NCBI GenBank assembly: GCA_046732895.1
Contig: JBKPNZ010000038.1
Coordinates: 1-7,448 of the forward strand
Direction of reading: 5' to 3'
DNA length: 7,448 nt
Source: JBKPNZ01 sp046732895
GTDB lineage: Bacteria; Actinomycetota; Thermoleophilia; Solirubrobacterales; 70-9
Numbering within the stretch: position 1 is the stretch's first letter; each line of letters begins with the position of its first letter. Below the pieces are notes generated by a model that saw only the letters and a program-made list of their open reading frames with translations, did not search any database and was not told the origin of the DNA. The position numbers were made by a program, and so were the translations under genes. Shown in pieces: positions 1-6,176 of this stretch.

Positions 1-140
1 TCTCCTTCATGCGAATGGACGGTCCGGTCGAGCATCCCTACGGCTCTGGCGAGGCTCGCTCGAAGTACCAGGGCCAGGACGAGCCGACTCCATCGCGCTA
101 CCACCTGAACTTCCGCGAGCGGGCGGCCGAGCCCAAGTAA
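1..140 (+). CDS. C-terminal end of an unidentified protein (partial, 5' end outside window)
   Basis: An open frame in phase with position 3 runs from the window edge to a TAA stop at 138-140 and gives about 45 residues ending in NFRERAAEPK. The tail is hydrophilic and rich in Arg, Glu, Pro and Tyr (for example HPYGSGEARSKYQ), with no membrane segment or recognisable catalytic motif. It lies 46 bp upstream of tatA on the same strand, so it may be the preceding gene of the same transcript. The composition is compatible with the cytoplasmic tail of a larger membrane or redox protein, but I do not recognise the family and assign no function. The frame is supported by its direction, the downstream gene layout and an actinobacteria-like GC-rich third position. 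Confidence 0.5.
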   Translation, partial: SFMRMDGPVEHPYGSGEARSKYQGQDEPTPSRYHLNFRERAAEPK

Positions 141-186
141 CGGCAAATCAATGCGCCGCCTGGCAGGTGGCGTACCGTGGAGAGCG

Positions 187-426
187 ATGCCGAACATCGG
201 TCTTCCAGAGATCATCATCGTCCTCGTCATCGCGCTGGTCATCTTCGGCCCCAAGCGCCTGCCCGAGCTCGGGCGGTCGCTGGGGAACGGCATGCGCGAG
301 TTCAAGGATTCCATCAGCGGTAAGAGCGACGAAGAGGAGAAGCTCGAGCAGACCAAGCACGAGCTGGAGTCATCGTCGTCGACCGCGGAGCCCGTCGAGG
401 GCGAAGTCGTCGAGACCCGCTCGTAA
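187..426 (+). CDS. tatA: Sec-independent protein translocase subunit TatA
   Basis: TatA is the small single-span subunit that oligomerises at the cytoplasmic membrane to let folded, twin-arginine-signal proteins pass. The product is 79 residues. A short periplasmic N-terminus with Glu8 leads into one hydrophobic span (about 7-20), then the hallmark FGPKRLPELG hinge and amphipathic helix (20-40), then an acidic, Ser-rich tail (47-79), all typical of TatA/TatB. I chose the ATG at 187 because GGAGAG (179-184) lies just upstream and because TatA proteins start a few residues before the membrane span. The in-frame ATG at 151 would add 12 Arg-rich residues and lacks a Shine-Dalgarno sequence. tatC follows after 34 bp. 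No separate tatB is seen here, so this protein may serve both roles, as in other minimal Gram-positive Tat systems (inference). Confidence 0.95.
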   Translation: MPNIGLPEIIIVLVIALVIFGPKRLPELGRSLGNGMREFKDSISGKSDEEEKLEQTKHELESSSSTAEPVEGEVVETRS

Positions 427-460
427 CCGTGGGTCATAGCGCGGCGGAGGCCACTGGCTA

Positions 461-1228
461 GTGGCGCGGCTAAAGACCGCCAGCTTCGACGAGCGCATGA
501 CGCTCGTGGAGCACCTCGATGAGCTGCGGACGCGGATCATCGTCTCGATCGCGGTGCTGATCGTCGCCACCGGCCTCTGCTTCTGGCAGAACCATCTTCT
601 CCTCGACATCGCGAACAACCCGCTCCCGGACGGGAAGACCCCGATCACCTTCAGCCCGACGGAGCCCTTTGTGACCACGCTGAAGGTCTCGGTCTACGCA
701 GGCCTGCTGCTCGCCCTGCCGATCCTGCTCTACCAGGCCTACGCGTTCGTCCTGCCTGCGCTGGCTCCGCACGAGAAGCGTGTAATCCTGCCGTTCCTGC
801 TCTCGGTGCCGTTCCTCTTCCTCGCCGGGGTCGTCTTCTCCTACTTCGTCGTCGTTCCGGCGGCCGCGAAGTTCCTCCTGAACTTCAACGACACGAAGTT
901 CAACATCCAGATCCGCGCGAGCGAGTGGTACGGGTTCTTCCTCACGACCCTGATGGCGGTCGGGCTCGTCTTCCAGGCGCCGCTCGGGATCCTCTCCCTG
1001 ACCAGGCTCGGGATCGTCACGCCCGAGCAGCTCGCCCACAACCGCCGTTACGCGATCCTGATCATCGCGATCATCGCGATGCTGCTGCCCGGCACGGACC
1101 CGGTGACGATGCTCCTATGCATGGTGCCGCTCTTGCTCCTCTTCGAGGCTTCGGTGCAGCTCTCCAAGGTGATCGGCCGCCCGCCGGTACCCGGTCCGCC
1201 CGACCGTCCGGCGCCCGACTCTCACTAA
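461..1228 (+). CDS. tatC: Sec-independent protein translocase subunit TatC
   Basis: TatC is the polytopic receptor that binds twin-arginine signal peptides and recruits TatA. The 255-residue product has the expected six hydrophobic segments, approximately 25-42, 76-100, 108-132, 157-180, 196-211 and 214-230. Family hallmarks visible are HLDELR (18-23), YQAYAFVLP (91-99), Glu105 after the second span, and the PGTDPVT loop (210-216) with Asp213. The conserved acidic residue of the fourth span (Glu170 in E. coli) is Gln172 here. The C-terminus is a short Pro-rich tail. The start is a GTG at 461 with GGAGG at 446-450; the ATG at 497 would still keep the HLDELR motif but has no clear ribosome site. 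tatA is 34 bp upstream and the TPR gene 9 bp downstream, so the three are probably one operon. Confidence 0.96.
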   Translation: MARLKTASFDERMTLVEHLDELRTRIIVSIAVLIVATGLCFWQNHLLLDIANNPLPDGKTPITFSPTEPFVTTLKVSVYAGLLLALPILLYQAYAFVLPALAPHEKRVILPFLLSVPFLFLAGVVFSYFVVVPAAAKFLLNFNDTKFNIQIRASEWYGFFLTTLMAVGLVFQAPLGILSLTRLGIVTPEQLAHNRRYAILIIAIIAMLLPGTDPVTMLLCMVPLLLLFEASVQLSKVIGRPPVPGPPDRPAPDSH

Positions 1229-1237
1229 GCTGACGCC

Positions 1238-2011
1238 ATGCTCTTCGACCTGCAGAGCGGCCGCCGTCGCACCATGGTCCGCATCGTCTACTCGCTGCTG
1301 GCCGCCTCGTTCCTGATCGGCTTCGTCATCTTCGGCGTCGGCTCGAACGGCGTCGGCGGCATCGGTGATTTGTTCGGCGGCGGGAGCGACTCCGGCAACG
1401 CCGCCGCCGCGGCCTACCAGTCGCAGATCGACGACGCCGAGAAGAAGCTGAAGCAGGATCCGAAGGACGAGCAGGCGCTGATCGACCTCGCCCGGTACCG
1501 CTACCTCTCGGGCGCCCGGGTTGCGGAGCAGGACTCCACGACCGGCCAGATCAACCCCACCGACGACACCCTGACCCAGTGGAACCTGGCGCTGGACGCG
1601 TGGGAGAAGTACCTGAAGACCGACCCGAAGGAGCTGAACCTCCAGGTGGCTCCGCAGATGGTTCAGGCCTACCGGAGCGTCGGCGACGCGGAGGGGGCCG
1701 CGAAGACCCAGGCGGGCATCGCCAAGGAGCAGCCCAACGCCTTCAACTACGCGCAGCTCTCCTACTTCCTCTACGCCGAGGGCAAGCTCGACGAGGGCAA
1801 GGCCGCCGCGGACACGGCGATCTCCAAGGCGAAGGGCAAGGAAAAGCAGCAGCTCCAGACGGCGCTCGACAAGATCGACAAGCAGGCGACCGCCCTGGTC
1901 AAGGCACAGAAGCAGCAGGGCGAGCAGCAGAGCGCCACCGGAGGCAGCCAGCTGCAGGACCCATTCGGGGGTCTCGACACGGGGGGCGCCGTGGCCCCGG
2001 CGACGCCGTAG
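1238..2011 (+). CDS. Membrane-anchored tetratricopeptide-repeat (TPR-like) protein
   Basis: The 257-residue product has a short positively charged N-terminus (MLFDLQSGRRR), one hydrophobic span at about 14-36, a Gly/Ser/Ala linker (37-60), then a helical, charged domain (60-225) and a Gln/Gly-rich tail. The helical part looks like degenerate TPR: an NALDAWEKYLKTDP-type helix pair with Trp115 and Trp122 around 112-130, PQMVQAYRSVGDAEGA at 139-154, and NYAQLSYFLYAEGKLDEG at 170-187. The topology should place the repeats outside the cytoplasm, but the span could be a signal anchor. The ATG at 1238 is 9 bp after the tatC stop with no good Shine-Dalgarno, so translation is probably coupled to tatC; ATG 1274 would delete the conserved-looking N-terminus. 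TPR domains bind proteins, so a chaperone or scaffold role near the Tat translocase is possible, but that is inferred from position only. Confidence 0.8.
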   Translation: MLFDLQSGRRRTMVRIVYSLLAASFLIGFVIFGVGSNGVGGIGDLFGGGSDSGNAAAAAYQSQIDDAEKKLKQDPKDEQALIDLARYRYLSGARVAEQDSTTGQINPTDDTLTQWNLALDAWEKYLKTDPKELNLQVAPQMVQAYRSVGDAEGAAKTQAGIAKEQPNAFNYAQLSYFLYAEGKLDEGKAAADTAISKAKGKEKQQLQTALDKIDKQATALVKAQKQQGEQQSATGGSQLQDPFGGLDTGGAVAPATP

Positions 2012-2043
2012 AGCTCCGCGAAGCGTCGCTAACCTTTCGCGCC

Positions 2044-2116
2044 GGGCCGTTAGCTCAGCTGGTAGAGCAGGAGACTCTTAATCTCAAGGTCACAGGTTCG
2101 ATCCCTGTACGGCCCA
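2044..2116 (+). tRNA. tRNA-Lys (anticodon CTT)
   Basis: The 73-nt sequence folds as a complete cloverleaf. The acceptor arm GGGCCGT (2044-2050) pairs perfectly with ACGGCCC (2109-2115), with discriminator A at 2116. The D arm is GCTC/GAGC. The anticodon loop CTCTTAA carries CTT at 2077-2079. The T arm contains GGTTCGATCC. The identity is lysine, reading AAG codons. The outermost anticodon-stem pair (27-43) is G-A and does not pair; the other four pairs are canonical. The 3' CCA is not encoded and must be added after processing. It sits 32 bp after the TPR gene on the same strand. I see no convincing separate promoter in that gap, so it may be co-transcribed. Its last base is also the first base of the next gene's start codon. 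Confidence 0.97.
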
Positions 2117-2409
2117 TGATCGACTCTCTCCGCGCCCAGGAGGTCCTCCGCCGAGCCCGCGCCGTTCCGCCTGGGTTCGTCACGACCTACGGCGACCTGA
2201 GCCCCGGCGCGCCACGGTTCGCCGGGATGGTGTTGGCCTCGTGCGACGACCCGAGCGTTCCGTGGCAGCGGATCGTGCGGGCCGACGGATCCCTGGCGAA
2301 GGGGGCACGCCAGCGGCGACTGCTCGAGGCCGAGGGCGTACCGTTCCGCGGCGCGCGGGTCGACATGGAGGCGGTCTGGATCGGGGATCTGGACGCCGCC
2401 GCGACCTAG
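2116..2409 (+). CDS. Alkyltransferase-like (ATL) protein, MGMT-family DNA-binding domain
   Basis: ATL proteins bind O6-alkylguanine in DNA without repairing it and hand the lesion to nucleotide excision repair. The 97-residue product matches the domain end to end: PPGFVTTYGDL at 18-28 (base-flipping Tyr25), the helix-turn-helix with Arg34 as candidate Arg finger (APRFAG, 32-37), VPWQRIVRADGSL (48-60), and a C-terminal helix. The PCHR site of active O6-methylguanine methyltransferases reads PWQR (49-52), so Trp50 replaces the acceptor Cys. That is the defining ATL change and means no alkyl transfer is expected. The ATG at 2116 is the only usable start that keeps the whole domain. It has no Shine-Dalgarno and its A is the tRNA discriminator base. 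The stop overlaps the convergent glycosyltransferase stop. Confidence 0.88.
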   Translation: MIDSLRAQEVLRRARAVPPGFVTTYGDLSPGAPRFAGMVLASCDDPSVPWQRIVRADGSLAKGARQRRLLEAEGVPFRGARVDMEAVWIGDLDAAAT

Positions 2410-3704
2410 CGGCTCACGGGCTCACCGGTCTCGGCGACCCGCTCGATCAGGTCCGCGGCGAGCTCGGTGCCCGGATTCGCCTCGAGGCGGGCAGAGATCC
2501 CTCGAAGCCGCTCGGCCAATGCGTTGTCGGCGAGCAGGCGCTCGATCGCGCCGGAGAGCTCGTCATCTGTGAAGCGGTAGGTATCAAGCCGCACCCCCAG
2601 CCCGGTCTCGTTGATGCGCTGGGCGTTGTCGTGCTGGTCCCAGAAGATCGGCAGGGCGACCATCGGCTTGGCGAAGCGAAGCGATTCGGTGACCGTGTTG
2701 TTCCCCGCATGGGTGATCACGAGGTCGACCTGCGGGAGCACCGAGACCTGCGGTAGGAACTCCTCGCCCACCATGTTGTCCGCCAGCTCGTACTGGTCGT
2801 GCTGTGGGCCTTTCGAGACCACGTACCGGTGGGGCGTCCCGGCGAGCGCCTCGACCAGGCGCCGCATCAGCTCGAGGTCGCCGGAGCCGAGAGATCCGAG
2901 GCTGACGTAGATCAGGGCGCCCTCGCCGTCGGCAAGCTCGGCCGGAGGGCTCCAGGCCTCGTCCGTGTCCCGGACGCTCGCCTCGAGGTTGTGCCACGTG
3001 GGTGCGAGCGGCACAGATCGCTCGTAGTCGACCTCGCGGGGATAGAGATAGAGGTTGAGCCACTCGGAGGAGTGGATGAACTCCCCTTCCTCGAGGGGCG
3101 GGGCGCCGTGCTCGGCGCAGAACTCGCTGAACTCGCTCTGCATCGCGGCGGTCGACCGCCGGTACTCCGAGCGGAACGCCTCCCACTCGGAGCGATCCGC
3201 CTCCGGGAGGCCCGAGTACGGCGGCGGCAGCTCCGGGTCCTTCATCTCGAGCGGATTGCAGGAGGCGATCCGCACCCACGGCCGCCCGCTTGCCGGGATC
3301 GCAGGGAACGCGACGACGTTGTCCTCGACGATGACGGCGGGCTCGAGCTCGCCGAAGATCTCGACGAGGCGCTCATCGACATAGCGCGCGCCGTCGATCA
3401 GGGCCTGCCAGGTCGGCGCCATGAACTGCTCGAGCTGATCGAAGGTGCTCTTGCGGAACACGGGCGCCGTGTCGCGGATGAAGTCCTTCCAGAACTGGCC
3501 GGGCTCCTCCTCCTGCTCCGGGGGAGGTGCAAGGCGCATCACACGCTCCTCGAAGCCCTTCGCCTCGAGGGTCCCGGTGAAGGACTCCTCGACGACGAAG
3601 ACGACGCGGTGCCCGCGCCTGCGCAGCACCTCGCCGATGCCGACGCAGTTGTTGGTCGGCCCGAAGGCGCCCTCGGGGAAGAAGGCGATCGTCCTGCCGC
3701 TCAC
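2406..3704 (-). CDS. GT-B fold glycosyltransferase, UGT/MGT-like (family GT1 type)
   Basis: This enzyme probably transfers a sugar from a nucleotide sugar to a small acceptor, in the cytosol. The 432-residue product has the two-domain GT-B plan: an N-terminal acceptor domain (FFPEGAFGPTNNCVGIGEVL at 8-27, then RRGHRVVFV at 29-37) and a C-terminal donor domain beginning at IYVSLGS (265-271). The donor signature covers about 322-362: LPQVDLVITHAG (323-334), Glu340, and FWDQHDNAQR (354-363) with the Asp356-Gln357 pair that normally contacts the sugar. The catalytic His of the usual N-terminal GHxNP motif is absent; the aligned stretch reads GPTNN (15-19). The GTG start at 3704 is preceded on the minus strand by GGAG seven bases away. 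The donor and acceptor cannot be named from sequence. Divergent from the patatin gene. Confidence 0.87.
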   Translation of the reverse strand: MSGRTIAFFPEGAFGPTNNCVGIGEVLRRRGHRVVFVVEESFTGTLEAKGFEERVMRLAPPPEQEEEPGQFWKDFIRDTAPVFRKSTFDQLEQFMAPTWQALIDGARYVDERLVEIFGELEPAVIVEDNVVAFPAIPASGRPWVRIASCNPLEMKDPELPPPYSGLPEADRSEWEAFRSEYRRSTAAMQSEFSEFCAEHGAPPLEEGEFIHSSEWLNLYLYPREVDYERSVPLAPTWHNLEASVRDTDEAWSPPAELADGEGALIYVSLGSLGSGDLELMRRLVEALAGTPHRYVVSKGPQHDQYELADNMVGEEFLPQVSVLPQVDLVITHAGNNTVTESLRFAKPMVALPIFWDQHDNAQRINETGLGVRLDTYRFTDDELSGAIERLLADNALAERLRGISARLEANPGTELAADLIERVAETGEPVSR

Positions 3705-3769
3705 AGCCTCACTCCGGCAGGAAACCTACTTCGCCACGACGCTGGCGTGGAGCCCGAGATCGTGAGAGA
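3705..3769. promoter_or_regulatory. Divergent 65-bp intergenic region with a candidate operator dyad
   Basis: The gap separates the leftward glycosyltransferase from the rightward patatin gene and must hold 5' signals for both. It contains the glycosyltransferase Shine-Dalgarno (GGAG at 3712-3715, minus strand) and an imperfect palindrome, CCACG (3734-3738) and CGTGG (3746-3750), with a further C-G pair at 3740/3744 and one mismatch between. I could not identify convincing -35/-10 hexamers for either gene. Operator function is inference from position and symmetry. Confidence 0.3.
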
Positions 3770-4936
3770 TTGCCGGGAGTGTCCGTTGCCCGATCCCTCT
3801 CCGACACCACCGATCCGGTCCGCTGGATCCCCGGGGACGACGAGCGCGAAGCCCCTTCGGGAATGGCGCTGTGCCTCTCGGGCGGCGGCTACCGGGCGAT
3901 GCTCTTTCACCTCGGCGTGCTGCGTCGCCTGAACGAGGGCGGCGTCCTTCCTCAGCTGAGCCGCGTCTCCAGCGTCTCTGGAGGATCGATCGTCGCCGCT
4001 GTGCTCGGCCGGGCGTGGGAGGGCCTCGATTTCGATGAAGCCGGCGTCTCGGCCGCCCTGACCGAGCTCGTCGAGGCTCCGGTTCGCGAGCTGGCTCGCC
4101 ACACGCTCGACATCGGGTCGGTCCTCGAGGGCCTGGTCAGCCCCGAGTTGATCGGCGAAAAGCTGGCCGACGCCTATCGCGAGCACCTCTTCGGCGACGC
4201 CTTGATGTCGGATCTCCCCGTGGCACCCCGCTTCATCATCAATGCCACGAACGTCGATTCGGGCGAGCTCATCTACATGTCACGGGCGTATCTGTCGGAT
4301 TGGCGCGTCGGTTGGATCGCCGACCCGCGGCTCGACCTGGCCGTCGCCGTCGCCTGCTCCTCCGCCTTCCCCCCGGTCCTCTCGCCTTTCCGCATCCCTC
4401 TGGCCGATGCGGCGTGGCAGGACGAGCCGTGGAACGACCTCTCCGGCCCCGAGCACCGCGACAAGTTCGTCGCGACCGATGGAGGCGTCTACGACAACCT
4501 CGGCCTCGAGACCGCATGGAAGCGCTGCCGGACCCTGATCGTCTCCGACGCCGGAGGCCACCTGGCCGCAGATCCCGACCCCGACAGCGACTGGCCGCGG
4601 CACATCCTGCGCGTCCTGAAGCTCATTGACAACCAGGTTCGCGCCCTGCGCAAGCAGCAGCTGATCGGTGGCTTCGAGCGGGGCGAGCGCGACGGGGTCT
4701 ACCTCGGCATCCGAAGCGACATCACCCACTACGAGCTGGAGGATGCGCTACCGGCGCCGCACGACATGACGCTTCGGCTGGCCGAGATCCCGACGCGCCT
4801 CCAGGCCACCGACGAGGCGACCCAGGAGCGGCTGATCAACTGGGGATACGCGGTGTGCGACGCCGGCGTCCGGCGGCACCTGGGCCTGCGGCTCGACCCG
4901 CCGGCCTGGCCGTACCCGGAGGCCGGGCTGAGCTAG
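3770..4936 (+). CDS. Patatin-like phospholipase family protein
   Basis: Patatin-domain enzymes are Ser-Asp dyad acyl hydrolases acting on membrane or storage lipids. The 388-residue product shows the oxyanion-hole motif SGGGYRAMLFHLGVLRRL (37-54), the nucleophile elbow SVSGGS (68-73) with Ser70, and the dyad Asp237 in ATDGGVYDNLGLE (235-247). The first Gly of the classical GxSxG is Ser68, which is common in this branch. No signal peptide or membrane span is visible, so it is probably cytosolic. The C-terminal 130 residues are helical and charged and have no assigned role. The start is uncertain: TTG 3770 (weak GAGAG just upstream), GTG 3779, or ATG 3863, which begins right at the domain (MALCLSGGG). 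I used 3770 because related proteins usually carry an N-terminal extension. It faces the sigma-factor gene 27 bp away. Confidence 0.88.
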   Translation: MPGVSVARSLSDTTDPVRWIPGDDEREAPSGMALCLSGGGYRAMLFHLGVLRRLNEGGVLPQLSRVSSVSGGSIVAAVLGRAWEGLDFDEAGVSAALTELVEAPVRELARHTLDIGSVLEGLVSPELIGEKLADAYREHLFGDALMSDLPVAPRFIINATNVDSGELIYMSRAYLSDWRVGWIADPRLDLAVAVACSSAFPPVLSPFRIPLADAAWQDEPWNDLSGPEHRDKFVATDGGVYDNLGLETAWKRCRTLIVSDAGGHLAADPDPDSDWPRHILRVLKLIDNQVRALRKQQLIGGFERGERDGVYLGIRSDITHYELEDALPAPHDMTLRLAEIPTRLQATDEATQERLINWGYAVCDAGVRRHLGLRLDPPAWPYPEAGLS

Positions 4937-4963
4937 CGTGCACCGCCCGGCCGCCCGGTTCTT

Positions 4964-5902
4964 CTAAGCGGCCTCGCGCCAGGACTCCAGATCGCCGCGC
5001 TTGGCCAGGCGCTCCAGCGCCTGCGTCTCCAGCTGGCGCACCCGTTCCTGGGTGAGCCCGAGCCGGCGTCCGACGTCGCGGAGCGTCTGCTCGCCCTCGC
5101 CCTGGGTCCCGAAGCGCAACTCGATCACCCTGCGCTCGCGCTCGGGAAGCTCGCTCAGAGCATCCTCCACCGCGCTCTCGCGCTGGGTCTCGATGACGTC
5201 CTCGTGGACCGGCGGGGTCTCGCCCGCGTGCAGGTCGCCGAGGGTCGTGTCGCCCTCTCCGACGGGCGTATCCAGGCTGGTGGTCACGCGCGCGAGGTCG
5301 TGCAGCGCCGCCACCTGCTCGGCGGAGAACTTGGAGTTCTCGGCGAGCTCCTCATCGGTCGGCTCGCGATCGAGCTTGGCGGTCAGCTCCGCCTCGGTCC
5401 GGTTGAGGGTCCGCACATCCTGGGCGACGTTCGCCGGCAGCCTGATCGGGCGGCTCGAATTGTCGAGACCGCGCTGAATCGCCTGCCGGATCCACAGGGT
5501 CGCGTAGGTCGAGAACTTGTAGCCGCGGCGCCAATCGAACTTCTCAGCGGCGCGAATCAGCCCGAACATGGCCTCCTGGACCAGATCCTGGAGGGGCATG
5601 CCGAAGCCCTGGTAGCGCCGCGCGATCGAGATCACCAGCCGCAGGTTGGAGTTGACCAGCCGCTCCTTGGCGTCGAGGTCGCCTCGCTCGATCGCCTGCG
5701 CCAGCTCGATCTCCTCATCGGCGGTGAGCAGCGGGTAGCGGCTCGCCTCGTTGAGGAAGAGCTGGAAGCTGTCGGTTGTCTCGACGTCGCGATGCTCGGC
5801 CGTCCGCCGGGGAGGCCGCGGCAGGGCAGGGCCGCCCTGTCCGTGCTCTCCGCGGGTACGCTTCGTGTTCTGCCCACTCGCGTGGGTTCTTGTTCTCTTC
5901 AT
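4964..5902 (-). CDS. RNA polymerase sigma-70 factor, SigA/HrdB-like group 2
   Basis: This is a primary-like sigma factor that directs RNA polymerase to promoters. The 312 residues hold region 1.2 (DSFQLFLNEASRYPLLT, 44-60), region 2 (about 77-156, including NSNLRLVISIARRY, DLVQEAMFGLIRA and KFSTYATLWIRQAI), region 3 (157-235) and region 4 (245-308, including LPERERRVIELRFG and the helix-turn-helix LGLTQERVRQLETQALERL). A region 1.1 is absent; instead there is a short basic N-terminus (1-40). This length and the missing region 1.1 favour a group 2 alternative factor over the housekeeping one. In region 2.3/2.4 the usual Trp-Trp pair is Leu136-Trp137. The start is ATG 5902, with AGGAAAGG (5909-5916) six bases upstream; the adjacent TTG at 5905 is less likely. 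Promoter and leader are upstream. Confidence 0.95.
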   Translation of the reverse strand: MKRTRTHASGQNTKRTRGEHGQGGPALPRPPRRTAEHRDVETTDSFQLFLNEASRYPLLTADEEIELAQAIERGDLDAKERLVNSNLRLVISIARRYQGFGMPLQDLVQEAMFGLIRAAEKFDWRRGYKFSTYATLWIRQAIQRGLDNSSRPIRLPANVAQDVRTLNRTEAELTAKLDREPTDEELAENSKFSAEQVAALHDLARVTTSLDTPVGEGDTTLGDLHAGETPPVHEDVIETQRESAVEDALSELPERERRVIELRFGTQGEGEQTLRDVGRRLGLTQERVRQLETQALERLAKRGDLESWREAA

Positions 5903-6066
5903 CAACTTCCTTTCCTGATGGGTACTGACGATCCGGCGTCGCCGACGACCCCTGGTCCGGGTCTCCGACGGTGCGCGCCGGGTCGCTCGGGCCGGTCAAC
6001 CCCTACCGCTGCCGGTCCAAAGACTGTGCTTGAGATTCCGCCCTGGTGCGATGACGATCCGCACCA
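5903..6066 (-). other. Predicted long 5' leader of the sigma-factor mRNA
   Basis: If the promoter at 6073-6100 is used, transcription starts near 6066, leaving a leader of about 160 nt before the ATG at 5902. It ends in the Shine-Dalgarno AGGAAAGG (5909-5916). The middle (about 5935-6000) is very GC-rich and could fold strongly, but I cannot define one unambiguous riboswitch or attenuator by eye. No convincing gene lies in this stretch. Confidence 0.45.
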
Positions 6067-6072
6067 CGGATA

Positions 6073-6100
6073 ATACTAGCATAGATTGTTGCTCTGTCAA
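6073..6100 (-). promoter_or_regulatory. Sigma-A-type promoter for the sigma-factor gene
   Basis: On the minus strand the -35 hexamer TTGACA (6095-6100) is a perfect consensus match. After a 16-nt spacer comes TAGTAT (6073-6078) as the -10, with TG one base upstream (TGCTAGTAT), which is the extended -10 element. The area is AT-rich compared with everything around it. The start site would be close to 6066. The alternative -10 TATTAT further downstream would need a 19-nt spacer. It is the clearest promoter in the window, and its match to the housekeeping consensus suggests the gene is read by the primary sigma factor rather than only by itself. Confidence 0.75.
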
Positions 6101-6115
6101 CCATAAACTTCAAAC

Positions 6116-6137
6116 CTAAAGGGTCAGACCCCTTTAG
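6116..6137. repeat. Perfect 8-bp inverted repeat with GGGTCAGACCC core
   Basis: Arms CTAAAGGG (6116-6123) and CCCTTTAG (6130-6137) flank a 6-nt loop, TCAGAC. The core resembles the GGGGTCAGACCCC-type palindromes scattered through many bacterial genomes, sometimes beside REP-associated (RAYT, Y1) transposases. That link is from memory and no transposase is present here. It lies 15 bp upstream of the sigma-gene -35 box, so it could also be an operator. It lacks the T-run of a terminator on the plus strand. Confidence 0.55.
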
Positions 6138-6176
6138 AAATGGCTCAGGACACCCCGTTTCTTGGCCTCGCGGGCG

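Noticed and set aside
1579..2409. A long open frame (276 codons) that reads from inside the TPR gene through the tRNA into the ATL gene
   Set aside because: The upstream part is out of frame with the well-supported TPR gene, and the middle is simply the translated tRNA (LAQLVEQETLNLKVTGSIPV). Only the part from 2116 matches a protein family.
3701..4186. Minus-strand open frame of 161 codons opposite the start of the patatin gene
   Set aside because: It is antisense to a clear patatin domain, has biased low-complexity composition and no recognisable motif; open antisense frames are common at this GC content.
4937..4963. Possible terminator between the convergent patatin and sigma genes
   Set aside because: The 27 bp are GC-rich with repeated CCCGG, but no stable stem with a following T-run can be drawn on either strand.
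5715..5999. Minus-strand frame of 94 codons in the sigma leader, running into the sigma gene in another frame
   Set aside because: It starts with TTG, has no Shine-Dalgarno, resembles no protein and overlaps the real sigma coding sequence.
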